A stretch of 57,945 nucleotides of DNA, taken from assembly GCA_014904845.1 (NCBI GenBank), contig MU119514.1, forward strand, positions 1 to 57,945, given 5' to 3'. The notes beneath the pieces were generated by a model. That model made no database searches. It was not told where the DNA came from and saw nothing but the letters and a program-made list of their open reading frames with translations. Of the stretch, positions 11,740 to 22,965 are shown piece after piece. The translations under genes and the position numbers were made by a program. The DNA is from Acephala macrosclerotiorum. Taxonomy: Eukaryota; Ascomycota; Leotiomycetes; Helotiales; Mollisiaceae. Position 1 is the stretch's first letter, and every line of letters starts with the position of its first letter.

Positions 11740-12115
11740 ATGCGGATGAACTTTGTACTTGCTGTTGTGGCGGCGCTGAGGCTTGCCACTGCCTTGCCAG
11801 TTGCCTCTCCAGCAGAGAGTAAGTCACATCGAAAACTCATATGAGAGACTTTCGTTAATTCTTGCAGGCTTGGTGGCGGGTGAAGAAAAGCGCGAGGTGG
11901 GCATATACGACTATTATGCTCCACCAAGGAAGGACAAGGACAAGCGTGAGGTGGGAATATACAGCTATTACGCCACATCGAAGAAGGACAAGGAGAAGCG
12001 CGACGTGGGGATATACAGTTATTACGCTCCAGCAAGGAAGGACAAGGACAAGCGTGAAGGGGTCGAGGAACGCTCGCCGCAGGACTTTGCTGACGATGCC
12101 CCGGCTAAGGAATGA
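11740..12115 (+). CDS. Kex2-processed repeat precursor (KEP), putative dikaritin-type RiPP precursor
   Basis: Two exons (11740-11818 and 11868-12115; 49-nt intron GTAAGT...TTGCAG) encode 108 residues. The signal peptide is MRMNFVLAVVAALRLATALP. After a short leader ending GEEKR come three consecutive 18-residue units, each closing with Lys-Arg. The consensus is [ED]VGIY[DS]YYA..[RK]KDK[DE]KR. Position 6 is Asp in unit 1 and Ser in units 2 and 3. The last 20 residues form an acidic follower (EGVEERSPQDF...). KR-bounded repeats with an aromatic core behind a secretion signal are the defining layout of dikaritin RiPP precursors and other KEPs, which Kex2 cleaves in the Golgi. The adjacent UstYa gene supports modification of the Tyr-rich segment. 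I do not recognise this core. Alternatives are a pheromone-like or unmodified peptide, but no Ste3/Ste2-type ligand features were seen. Confidence 0.88.
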
Positions 12116-14682
12116 GCTTGAGCACCGATGAAGCATGAGATAGAATGAGAGTGCGCATATATGCATGGATATTGAAATTCAGATCTCAAACAGGCATTGC
12201 GGGTGATCACTCATGGAATAAGCTGTTGCTGAAAAGACACGAGTCAACACAGTGCCTTGAAATGCTGATTTGAGTCGTTTTTTTCTGGTCACTAATTGGT
12301 AACCTCTGACAAATTGTCATGCTAAAGTGCAGGAATGTAATTGATGATCTTTGAAGGCGAGGAGAAGATGAGAAGATGAGAGAAGAAGCGCTTGAGTCGG
12401 GAGGGAGCAAAAATGGAAGGAGTGCACGTGACTATCTTAAAGACTTGATTCCATTGCGTCTGCAGCACCAACACTTGCTAGTTCTTGCGCGCAAAGATAC
12501 AAACACGAATGACCTGTTAAATAAAGATAAATGCAATACAACGTGGCGGCACTTGTTTTAAGTACAGTTCCTCTCCAAGAATCTCATGTTATCCTTCTCT
12601 CCTTATATTCCAACTGCCTCTGGGCCAACATTGGGCAAGCCTTGCACGCTGGAAAGCATTGAACATTCCACGAATTTTCATGAGGAAACCCTGCAATCGT
12701 GTGTTCAAGAACAGCGTATTTCCCCTTTTAAAATTTTTGAACAGCCACTATTACGCGCGAGCCCCGACCCTTCACACCTTTCGGCACTTGCGAGGCATTT
12801 TCAAAGGGGCGAATTGCGATCCTCGAGATCTTGGCACGACGAAAACAAAAACAGCATGATGCTACCTGCGTGTATGGGGCATTCTTCGATCTTATCAGAT
12901 TCCCCAGTTTATGAGTTTTCAGACTGGAATGCGTACTGTAGTCGAATGATTGTCCCATGCAGTTTCGCAGATCATACGCTGGCGGGACGTTCCAGGCGTG
13001 GAGAAAAGATCGACAGTGTCAAATGTTGGATCTAATCTTGGATGGTGTTCACGTGTCTAAGTGCTCGATTGGGGCATGTAGCAAATGTCCGTTGTGAAGT
13101 TTTTCGAAGCGGTGAGGCCAGATCTCCGTCCCACGTTAACTTTGAGCTGAGAGTGACCTTCTGGGACGAATGTCTTGCCGAGTCGCAAAAGCACAGGGCT
13201 ACTAGCGTACCTCGCAAAGAAGCTTTTACCTGCTGTCGGCAGATTGACACGAATTGAAACGGCGTGTGGACCAGAGGTTCGTAAGTACTTTCGCTTCTAC
13301 AAAGTGTCACAAACTATTGTACCGCATGGCCGCAGAATGATTATGGCACTGCTGAAAAAGGAAACAATGAAAGGCGTCGAACGCCACAAGATGATAGTCT
13401 CTTCCGCCACCTCGTTTTCTTTCCGAAAAACCTCCAATCCCGAAGGTCCCGTCTCATCGCCTGGCGCCACAAGAATTTGTTTCCTTCCATATGGACCAGT
13501 ACGAGATCTTCCGGTTAAGCTGGCTCGGCTGCTTAACCCAAAGCAGGAATATGGGTGTACGACGGCGCAGCTAAGCTTTTGCCAAGCTTTCGTCAAAAAG
13601 CTTGTGCCTCCAAATCCTGGCTGGCTGGAACCTGGGCTGACGCGTCCCTCCGGGAGACAGGGGTCGAGAAAATTGCTGAGAAGCACGCGACAGCCACAGA
13701 ATGGAAAGGAGGATCAAGGCCGAGCAGCGAGCTGGTCAAAATGCCAACGACTCTTCGAATATCGTCAAACCAGAGATATTCATGGACCGGGACTTCCGGT
13801 GGTGCGAGAGTTACAGGAAAATTGCTGAATACGTCACTTGATACCTTCATGATCTTCCCCTCGTTTCAGCAATTTATAGGCGTCATCCGAAAGCTGGCAA
13901 ACACAAAGCTTGGTGCGGATTGTCCGGGAAAGTTTTGACGGCGAGTACCGCTGAGGCGTCCAATTGCACAATGACCCACTCATCCCTTTCCGTGCCACAC
14001 CCTTGCATTCCAAGAAGAGAGCGAGGCTTGACGCTTAACCCTGTAGGGAGGATTTTGAGGCTTTTCAGAGTCTTCTGCCAATTATTTCATTTTATTTATT
14101 GTCCTGTGCTATGATAGAAAGGCATCGAGCCAAGCATTTTTGCTGTGCTGCTGGCATTCATAGATCAACCTTGGCCGCCACGGAAATAGCTACAGTAAAG
14201 TTATCCACTATCCACAGTCTGCCCGGCCACATTTCCACGAAAAGTATCAGCCACCGTCAACACTCACTTTCCTCCAATCGAATGGTCTCGTCCCTTCGCC
14301 TCTGCATAAAAATCCCCTTTCTGGTTCGTCACTTGTACGCGGCCACGAATGCAGAATTGCTTACTAAGCACTTCGGCTCCACCTGTTGCTCCTCCCTTAA
14401 GATCCTCACTCTTGGCAACTAGATTCGATTTGGTCGTGTGCTTCCTTTCTCAATTCAATTTTTCAATTCGACGCCTCAACATCTCACCAATTTCTGACAT
14501 TCATCCAAATTCAGGCGGCTCACATTCAAAGTATTGCTTCGGGACCCCGTACCCCGTCATTTGGGCTCATACACCCACTGTTGCATTGCCAAGACGAACC
14601 GTCATCCCTATCATCATCGCCAAGCCTTCTCGAAGTGTATTTTGTACCTGTGCTCGCAACAGCTTTCAACACCGCAGCAACC
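12116..14682. other. Long intergenic region, no convincing gene
   Basis: These 2.6 kb separate the RiPP precursor from the LicD-like gene. The longest ORF is 217 codons at 13175-13828 on the plus strand; it overlaps a 129-codon ORF on the other strand, and neither has a recognisable domain, signal peptide or splice pattern. The part before 14683 should hold the promoter of the LicD-like gene. No second UstYa, tyrosinase, methyltransferase or transporter gene is visible here. Confidence 0.4.
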
Positions 14683-16633
14683 ATGCACCTATCATGGCTG
14701 CTGTCGCTACCCGCCATGTTATCGATCGTCTCGGCCTTGGCCATCGAGAAGCGGGATGCCGATTTTCTTAGTGTGCGGACGAAACTACATAAGGATATGA
14801 GTGGGAAGGGAGGTGATCCCAAGGGCAAATATTTTCGTGCGTTCCTCCTGTCGTGTGCTCAAATTCCGCAGGCATTTCCAGATATGACTCTTGCTAATAC
14901 AATATTCTGCAGATGAAAGCGTGTATGTATTGACCATGGCGAAGATCAATCCTATCGAGATATAGAAGATGTCCAGTATTTTGGTGATCGCGTGCTGACA
15001 ATGTTGGTTGATAGATTTCACCCCCATTATGATGGCAGGTAAGCTATCCTAATGCTCTTTCCAACAACGCCGTTGCGTATAGTAAGCTGACGGGTTCCAT
15101 CAGGTTCGCAGATAAACAGTTAGGCTACCGAGAACGAAGACTCGCACTGTCGAACCTTATCCAAACGTATCTTTCAACCTTCGCAGACATTGGAGTTGAG
15201 ACGTGGCTCATGCACGGCACACTGCTGGGATGGTGGTGGAATCGGAAGGTACGATGGGCAACTCCAACTTCTCTCCAGCCTCTAACGAATCGCAGATCCT
15301 GCCATGGGATTCTGACTCCGATGTCCAAGTATCCGAAGCTTCGATACACTACCTCGCCTCATACTACAACATGTCCATCTTCCACTACAAGACGCCTCGG
15401 ATACCTGAAGGGCGAGACTACATGCTGGAGGTCAATCCTCACTATGTCAATAGGGAGCAGTCGGACAAATTGAATGTCATTGATGCGAGATGGGTAGACA
15501 CTACGAGTGGATTATTCATTGATATCACGACAGCAAGATACAATCACACGCATCCAGCAGGACCGGGAATGCTGAGTTGTAAGGATGGTCACGAATACAG
15601 GGTATGTACCAGGCTGATCCGCCGCGAGCTTTGCTGACACTGCAGGATTCGTATATATTCCCATTGAGAGATACATTCTTCGAAGGCGTGCCTGCCAAGA
15701 TCCCGTTTGCGTACAAGGAGCTTCTAGAAGCGGAATACAAGGAGAAGGCCCTCACGTTGACAGATTTCGAAGGGTATGCATGTCCCGATACTTTGATTGG
15801 GATTTGTGCTAACTGTGTTAAGGCATCATTTTGACGAGCAGAAACTCGAATGGATACCAGTACCCAAAAAGGTCGCACTAAAGAAGCCGGAGCCAAAGAA
15901 AGAGGAGAAGAAGGCGGAAGCGCCAAAACAACAAGCACAAAATCAGCAAGGTCAGCAGAAACAAGAACCGCCACAACAGAATCAACAAAGTAACCAGCAA
16001 AAGCAGCAAACTGATCAGCAGAAATCGCCCGTTCAACAAGATAAACCTAAGTCCGAAGAGAAGCCACAAGCGCCATCGGGGGGTCAAGCACAAGGACAAA
16101 AGTCTCCACCTCCATCTGTGGTCAAGCAAGGCACCCAACCTCTACAGTCGAAAGCCGAACCTCAGAAGCCAACCATCCAGGTCAAAGCAGAGGAGAAGAA
16201 ACTGAAAGCTGACGAGAATGTGAAAGAGAAATTAGAAAAAGTGGAAGATAAGCGCAAGTCGGCTGAGGAACAGGCCATCAAGAAGACGGCACAGAAGGAG
16301 GAACAAAGACAGAAAGATCTTAAGATCGAGGAAGAGATAAAAATGCAGAAGGCTGAGATGGAGAAGAACGAGAGACAAAAGAAGGTCGAAGCCGGGAAGA
16401 CTATCGAAAAGCCGAAAGAGGGCCAGAAGGTCGAAGTCAAGAAGGACGAACCCAAGAGCGAACCTCAAAAGACAACCGAGACGCCAAAGCAAGACTCAAA
16501 GACCTCCGCAGATAAATCCAAGCAGGACCAGAAAGCGGAAGAAGATAAAAGGAAGGCCCAGGAGAAAGCTGATGCCGAGAGAAAGAAGAGTCAGAAGAGT
16601 GAAGTTCGGAATAACCGACGAGTCCAAGCGTAA
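14683..16633 (+). CDS. LicD/Mnn4-like secretory-pathway protein with Q/K/E-rich tail
   Basis: Seven exons (14683-14836, 14913-14922, 15015-15038, 15104-15248, 15296-15601, 15646-15773, 15823-16633) give 525 residues. The second and third exons are only 10 and 24 nt, but both are needed to restore KYFHESVFHPHYDGRFAD. A signal peptide or anchor (MHLSWLLSLPAMLSIVSALA) is followed by a Lys-Arg site. Residues about 60-265 are a LicD domain: HGTLLGWWWNRK (100-111) and the acidic LPWDSDSDVQ (113-122), likely metal or nucleotide ligands. LicD proteins transfer phosphocholine or other phospho-groups; fungal Mnn4-type members control mannosylphosphate addition to glycans in the Golgi. From about residue 270 the protein is a long Gln/Pro-then Lys/Glu-rich low-complexity tail, comparable to the K/E tail of yeast Mnn4. 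No catalytic-site loss was seen. Confidence 0.85.
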
Positions 16634-18140
16634 CTTTCCTGCTTGAATTTCTGCCCGCGCATATTCGGGTTGGAGCTTGCGTGCTTTCTCGGAATGTCCA
16701 CGACCTTGGACAGTGTGTTTTGTCGCATTTCATTTGTGTACTTCTAGGATCATGGGTTGCATAGCCGGCGTTTGTGTGTCTGCATGGGGAATAACCGAGG
16801 ACGATTGGAGTTGGTTGTAAGTTGTTACATTTGGGAAAGGGGTGTTCAGGATACAAAGATCCGATTTCTGTAATTCTAGTTTCTGAATGGCAGTAGGAAG
16901 TAGGACGACTCGAGAGTATCTCTTCTATCTTGTTGACTGTTGACGAATCGTCTCGAGCAACAATTGCTCTTGTCGACATGTGATTTGGAGTTCCAGACGC
17001 CGGTTGCCCCAGTGGGCTTTGACATTGCCAATAGAGTTTGGATTTGGGTTCTTCAGTGCACAATGCGAAGTTTCGCATTTGGCTTCCGAACCTTCTTGGC
17101 ATTTCCAAGTCCCAAGGCCAATGGTAACCTGCTCTCAGACCAAAACAAATATTTGCTTGTGTCCCTGTGAGAGCAATTGAGACCCATGTTGCGGCTGCTC
17201 GCGCATTTGATAAACCTCAAGGTCCGACGAGCAATGCTTCCAGCCTGCGAGGAATGGTTCGAGGTTATGCATAAATTATTTTTGGTTCTGCTGAACTTTA
17301 CTCCGCTCTTCCTATTCGCCCTCCTTTACATATTCTAGGAAGATGGTTCGAGTCGTAACGAGTGTTGTACCGGAAATATCTCCGCAAACTGCAGATCGTT
17401 GGTGCCCGGCAGCAACCATTTGAGGCGTGCTTTCGATCCGGCCATTCGGATCCAAATCCTCAGTGGAGCGAAGGTTGCGGGGAAGGTCGAAGCATTTCCA
17501 GTCTGCGTCAATAAGCTTATTGGAAGCTTGTATTGTTTTGTCGGAGATCTGAGCACGGCACCTCATTGGAGGTCGCCTCCATATTCCCACTAAATTGGCT
17601 TTGGGCAGCCTCAATCGTTATTGGGTGCCATGCTCTGTGACTAGCCTCTCAGTATATGCCCAAATGAGGCGTGCTAGGTCTACTCTGCTTTCTGGTCCTC
17701 GTTCTGGCAAGTTGTTCGCATTTCCCTCATGCTCTCTTCGGCATTTTGGTTCTAACGAGCCTCTCTGTTGGCCCCTCATGAACTTCTCATATACCGTGCC
17801 CGAATTCGTCGAATGCTGCGTGACTTTAAGTTGCCGGTCGAAGCCTTGACAGCAAAAGAACGTTCAAGGCAAAAAACTCAATCACCAATGCCCAACTTTG
17901 TGGAGGAACCATGCCTCGCCATGCTTTGCTTGTGAAAAGCTCAGAAGTCTGATAAGAACGGCAGGCTCACAAGACAACAGTTCGTCCAGCGTCTTCTCTA
18001 ATTCGTTGTGGAAAGTGTTCTGGGACATTGAATAATCACGACTCGTGATGTCCACTTCCCCCCTCGTTACCTCAACTCATCAGAACGTGACAGTACTGTC
18101 TCGTTTCTTTGCTTGAAACAATCTAAACGAACAAGAAGAG
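16634..18140. other. Intergenic, no gene seen
   Basis: Overlapping ORFs on both strands (up to 223 codons at 16437-17108, mostly antisense to the LicD-like tail) lack domain resemblance. The region probably holds the 3' UTR of the LicD-like gene and the promoter of the BTB gene. Confidence 0.4.
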
Positions 18141-19754
18141 ATGGAACACCACGACCTTCAACAGCGCGGGTTTACTCCGATTCCCTCACACATTCACCTT
18201 CACCACAAGTTCATCCCAAATGTCCCTCCCGTCCCACGAATCCCAACCTCGCAACTCGATGAGCGTCCCAACTTCTGCTCACTTTCATTCTCCAAACTCA
18301 CCATTCTTCAATTCGATGAATTTCCGAATATGAACCTCGCGTTCTACCTTGATCTCATCTCACCAAACGACATTTCCAAACTTCCAGACTCAATCATCAC
18401 ATCACCGAGATTGGAGAAGGTTATGGCGTGCGAGGAAAATCTGAATTTACCGCTTCAGCTTGAACAATCTCAGATGCAAACCCAGAGTTTCTCGAGAAGA
18501 GGCACGAGTCTGGCGACCAAGATGCCGATAGATGTGCTTGCGGCAGGAGGTGGGAGAGGAGGAAATGTCACGGCTTTCAGCGCGCCGGGATGGAAGACGG
18601 ATGTTAAGTTGGTTGTATTTGAGAAGGAGTTTCATGTTCATTCTATCGTGCTAAGATTGTATTCGGGATTCTTTCGGAACGCGTTGGACGTCATTGATCG
18701 CGAGGGAGGTTCTATGGCGCCGACGAGGAGGTTCAGGTATGAGTTCGGTTCTGTAGGTGCGGTGGCTTTAGACGATGCAGGAAGAGGCACGAGAGAAGGA
18801 GGATGGACTTTGGAGAAGATTACTGAGGTATAATCTCCCCATTGGCTTCGGTCCTTGACCTTGGGAGACAAAATACTGACGCGATGATAGAAACCTCAAA
18901 CACCCTCACCATCACCAGGCCTACCCAAAGACCAGCAACTCCCCCAAAATGGCAACGCATCACCCTTAACACCAACCCAGGACCCATCGGAGGAACTCGC
19001 GTTCGGCAAACTCCTTTGCGCTTTTTACAATAAACCATTCTCCGTCTCGTCATTCCAGGAATTAGTCTCGATCACGCGTCTAGCCGAGCAATTCTCCGCT
19101 CTCCCCTCCTTATCGTCGAGTCTTTACGTCGCGTTATGGCATTCTCCCGTCTTAGTATCAGAGATCAGGAAATACAGGAGAGAGATGTTACTCCTAGCGA
19201 TGAAACTGAAGCATCGATTACTATTCCGAGAAGCATTGATTCATGTTGTGAGTACGTGGAAGGGGTATGATAGGATGTTTGAGGGGAAGTATAGATTGAT
19301 TTGTACGGTTACGAAGGCTTATAATGGGGTTTGTGAGAAGGTTTTGAAGGTTAATCAGGAGGTGTTTGCTGTCCTAGCACGGGAGCAAGATGGGGCTTAT
19401 GCGAGGATGAAGGAGGATGTTTATGCGGTTTTGCAAGGGATGGATAGGAGTGAGAGTTTGATGGGGAATCGGCTGCTGTATGAGAGGTTGAGGGTACAGG
19501 TGGCGGAGAAACGGGACTTTGCAGGATATCTTCCTGATCCTCATAAAGTTCAGAAGGCGGAAGTACAGGAGACTTTGAAGGGGTTGAGGGATAGTTTGAG
19601 GGTGCTGTTATCAAGCAAGCTGGCTTTAGAGAGAACGTTTGGCGGAATGATGGGCGCGGAGGGGGAGCTTGAAGAAGACTTGAAGATGAGTTTTCTGTGT
19701 GCGGACATCGAGGATGAGGATCTGCCTTGGGATTTGGACGAAGAGGATTGGTGA
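18141..19754 (+). CDS. BTB/POZ-domain protein, intact member of local family
   Basis: Two exons (18141-18827 and 18891-19754; 63-nt intron with GTATAA donor) give 516 residues. A Pro/Ser-rich N-terminus of about 150 residues precedes a fungal BTB fold: WKTDVKLVVFEKEFHVHSIVLRLYSGFFRNALD (written here in full only as landmarks WKTDVKLVV, HVHS, YSGFF). After the intron comes the LLCAFYNKPF...ITRLAEQF...LPSLSSSLY helix set. The C-terminus ends DEDLPWDLDEEDW, a signature that recurs in the three decayed paralogues at 29-34 kb. BTB domains mediate dimerisation and often link substrates to Cullin-3 ligases; no KELCH, BACK or DNA-binding domain was recognised, so the function is unknown. This is the only member in the window without a disabling mutation. 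Confidence 0.8.
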
Positions 19755-20470
19755 AGTGACGGAGAAGAAGGGATGTAATGTGTAATGATGACATGAAGGC
19801 TACTTGGAAAACGAGCAATATGGCGCTGGAGTATAAAGGAGTCCAGATGTAGAGATACCACTTCTCATATCGAGAAGTCAAACAATTGTCCGCCGCGGGA
19901 CGGTTTGACCGCTGATCGCGATGTACCAGGTTGATAGTGGCATTTGATAGATTTTGTATTTGGAGTAAACTAAATATGGAATTCTTGCTCATGGTTTCTT
20001 CAATCGTTTATCGGAGCTGGGTACTGAGGACTTCAAGAAGATCGCGGCGTCCTGACCTCTTTTTGACATCGTCAAATGTATCCACAAGGTCGGGAGGAAC
20101 GTATTTAAATAATAAAATCGGCTTTAGTGGTGCAAGGCCCCGACCTGGGTGAGCCACGAAAATACCACACCAAGGGTGTATTTGGGGAAAGGAATATGGT
20201 TGGCAATAGAAAGTAGTCAGAAAAATCCCTTAAAAAAACATTTGCTTTTCGTTACTTCCAACTCAACGCTCTTCTTTCCAAGATTGATTTTCTTCACATC
20301 CTTTTCAACCTGGAGATTTTCCGGGGAAATCGACGCTAGGATCGGCCCTAATCTCGCTTCCCCTGCATTAGTCCATGACGTCTTTGACTCTGTTCACCTC
20401 CAGCACGTCGCCGAGTGTTTCCCTTCCTGATCCATAACTCCATGATTTGCTGATCTACGGTCTTCAATTG
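19755..20470. other. Intergenic, photolyase promoter region
   Basis: No gene was recognised between the BTB stop and the first photolyase ATG. The right part should contain the photolyase promoter and 5' UTR. Confidence 0.4.
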
Positions 20471-22369
20471 ATGTTTGTCCTGCCATCGAGAAGTATCAGT
20501 ACCCGATTTTTTTCACGAAGCATTGTCAGACTATCCCTCGATCATCAAATTCCAAGACGAGCCTTTATCAACACCTCTATCTTCAACATGCCTCCCAAGA
20601 AAGCCGCTGCAAATGGCAAACGGAAAGCCTCGGCGCCGCCAGAGCCCTCGAGCGGTACCAAGAAAGTGAAGACCGGCTCCTCCGATCCTCTCCGTCAACC
20701 CCACGAGAAAGCGCAAGAAGCTGAAGACAATGGCATCGTGCTCCGAAAATTCTATCCTCATGAGATGAGCAATGCTAGAGCTCTCGCATACAATGCTGAC
20801 AAACTGCCTCGACCTATCGATGTTCTCGCCCAAGCTCTCGAAGAAACAAAGGCTGAGAGAGACAAGATAGAAGTCAAGGATGCGGTGGTCCATTGGTACA
20901 AGTGCGATTTGAGGCTGAAGGATAACAAGGCGTTGCATCTGGCGAGTGAGAAAGCCAAGAGCAAGGGTGTTCCGTTGATCTGCATTTATATCGTCAGTCC
21001 GCAGGACTTCGAAGCCCATTTGGCAGCCCCTGTCCGAGTGGATTTCATTCTGAGGACGCTGGAGGTTGTCAAGGTAGATCTTGCTGCGTTGGACATCCCG
21101 CTCTACGTTGAGACTGTGGAGAAGCGAAAGGCCCTCCCGGGACGGGTATTGGAGTTGTTGCAGAAATGGGGAGCAAGCCACCTGTTCGCGAACGTGGAGT
21201 ATGAGGTGGATGAGTTGAGGCGTGAGGCACAAATGGTCAGATCTTGTCTCGAGAAAGGCATTGCGATGGACGTCGTCCCTGATACCTGCGTCGTCAGTCC
21301 TGGAGAGCTAGCAAGCGGGCAAGGAAAGCAGTATTCTGTTTACAGCCCATGGTTCAGGGCTTGGGTAGCACATGTTCACAGCCACTCGAACCTGTTGGAC
21401 CTTTTCAATGAGCCGGGGAGAAATCCTAAAAACACAAGACAGAAGTTCAAGGATCTCTTCGAAAGCAATATCCCTGCTGCGCCAGACAACAAGAAGTTGA
21501 CCGAGGATGAGAAGAAGAAATTCAAGTCAATGTGGCCACCAGGTGAGCACGAAGCTCATAGAAGACTGGCAAAATTCTGTGACGAACGAATTGCCGGATA
21601 CGGCGACCATCGAAACTTTCCTGCCGAAGCTGCAACGTCGAATCTCAGTGTCCATTTTGCGAGTGGCACACTGAGCGCTAGAACTGCTATTAGGACTGCT
21701 CGAGACCACAATAATACGGAAAAGTTGGATGGAAGCAATAAAGGAATTCAGACTTGGATCAGTGAGGTTGCTTGGAGGGATTTCTACAAACATATTCTGG
21801 CTCATTGGCCTTATGTTTGTATGAACAAGCCGTTCAAGCCCGAGTATACCAATATCGATTGGGAGTATAATCAAGAACACTTCAAAGCCTGGTGCGAAGG
21901 GAAGACGGGATATCCCATTGTCGATGCCGCGATGAGACAATTGAATCATTGTGGTTACATGCACAATCGCTGTCGAATGATCGTAGGATCATTTTTGGCA
22001 AAACATCTACTATTGGACTGGAGAATGGGCGAGCGATACTTCATGGAGCATCTCGTAGATGGAGACTTTGCGTCGAACAACGGAGGATGGGGCTTCAGCG
22101 CTTCCACAGGTGTGGATCCGCAACCATACTTCCGAATCTTCAATCCTTTGTTGCAGAGCGAGAAATTCGATGCAACGGGAGAGTACATCCGGAAATGGGT
22201 ACCGGAACTGAAAAGTATTGAAGGGAAAGCAATTCATGATCCATATGGCAGAGGAAAGGGAGAAGCCGCGAAGAAGAACGGATACCCAGCACGGATTGTG
22301 GATCACAAGGATTGTCGGGATAGGGCCTTGTCTAGATACAAGGAAGGACTTGGACGAGACACTGCTTAG
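20471..22369 (+). CDS. phr1: Class I CPD photolyase (deoxyribodipyrimidine photo-lyase)
   Basis: A single exon encodes 632 residues from the ATG at 20471 or 593 from the ATG at 20588 (MPPKKAAANGK). It repairs cyclobutane pyrimidine dimers using blue light, FAD and an antenna pigment. The N-terminal antenna-binding Rossmann part begins WYKCDLRLKDNKAL. The C-terminal FAD domain carries the family blocks TWISEVAWRDFYKHIL, GYPIVDAAMRQL, MHNRCRMIVGSFLAKHLLLDWRMGE and DGDFASNNGGWGFSASTGVDPQPYFRIFNP. The C-terminal Trp-rich electron-transfer region looks intact. The extra 39 residues between the two ATGs are Arg/Ser-rich (FVLPSRSISTRFFSRSIVR) and look like a mitochondrial presequence, while the shorter form begins with a Lys-rich, nuclear-type N-terminus. 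Dual targeting is therefore plausible. No introns or lesions were seen. Confidence 0.95.
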   Translation: MFVLPSRSISTRFFSRSIVRLSLDHQIPRRAFINTSIFNMPPKKAAANGKRKASAPPEPSSGTKKVKTGSSDPLRQPHEKAQEAEDNGIVLRKFYPHEMSNARALAYNADKLPRPIDVLAQALEETKAERDKIEVKDAVVHWYKCDLRLKDNKALHLASEKAKSKGVPLICIYIVSPQDFEAHLAAPVRVDFILRTLEVVKVDLAALDIPLYVETVEKRKALPGRVLELLQKWGASHLFANVEYEVDELRREAQMVRSCLEKGIAMDVVPDTCVVSPGELASGQGKQYSVYSPWFRAWVAHVHSHSNLLDLFNEPGRNPKNTRQKFKDLFESNIPAAPDNKKLTEDEKKKFKSMWPPGEHEAHRRLAKFCDERIAGYGDHRNFPAEAATSNLSVHFASGTLSARTAIRTARDHNNTEKLDGSNKGIQTWISEVAWRDFYKHILAHWPYVCMNKPFKPEYTNIDWEYNQEHFKAWCEGKTGYPIVDAAMRQLNHCGYMHNRCRMIVGSFLAKHLLLDWRMGERYFMEHLVDGDFASNNGGWGFSASTGVDPQPYFRIFNPLLQSEKFDATGEYIRKWVPELKSIEGKAIHDPYGRGKGEAAKKNGYPARIVDHKDCRDRALSRYKEGLGRDTA

Positions 22370-22965
22370 AGGACTTCGATTGGAGGAAATCGTCATTGTT
22401 CGATGATCTCCCTAGCTTGAATAAATGGCGCATCGCGAAACAGGGAGCAGGTCACGTGTGCTCCCTTTTCGCCTTCAGATTTTCGCCTAACCCCTTGCTG
22501 AGACTCGCATCATATCTGATTGTTTTGATCTCCTACATCTTCTGTCTCCGAACCGTCCAAAATCACGATGGCTTTTCTCACCGAAGATTAACAATGCTAA
22601 GGATCTTCAGAAAGAGTTTTCATCCGAAGTCTTGGTTGGTGGAAAGTCAGCCGCCTCCCAAACCCTCCCCGCTAGATGGTCTGATCTTTTCTGATCTGGC
22701 ACAAGCAACATCCATCTAATCATATCATATCTCATCTCATCTTATAAATTTATAAGAACATCGTTTCCGTCAAGTACTGGTAAGGCCACGCATTTGTCAA
22801 CTGTTTTGATTCATTCCTTACTTTGCTATTCTTCCATTCTTTACGCAGCTGTGCTGTTGCCAATCGTTTCCTGACACTGCTCTGTTTTGTTCTACGCTCT
22901 CTCCAGAACTTCAAAACTTCAAACCAAACGATAATCTCGAATCTTTGTTCCATCAGATCGGCATC
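22370..22965. promoter_or_regulatory. Intergenic region with TATA box upstream of small secreted protein
   Basis: CT-rich sequence precedes the secreted-protein gene. CTTATAAATTTATAAG at about 22741-22756 is a palindromic TATA-type motif about 210 bp upstream of the ATG at 22966. Confidence 0.45.

Noticed and set aside
9524..14682. Full ustiloxin-like cluster with tyrosinase, methyltransferase and transporter
   Set aside because: No such genes are recognisable within the flanking sequence; only the UstYa gene and precursor can be supported.
15878..16492. Minus-strand Leu/Ser-rich ORFs that look like membrane proteins
   Set aside because: Antisense shadows of the Gln/Lys/Glu-rich tail of the LicD-like protein.
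17340..17365. tRNA-like GGTTCGAGTC word
   Set aside because: Flanking bases do not form a T stem and no acceptor or anticodon arm is present.
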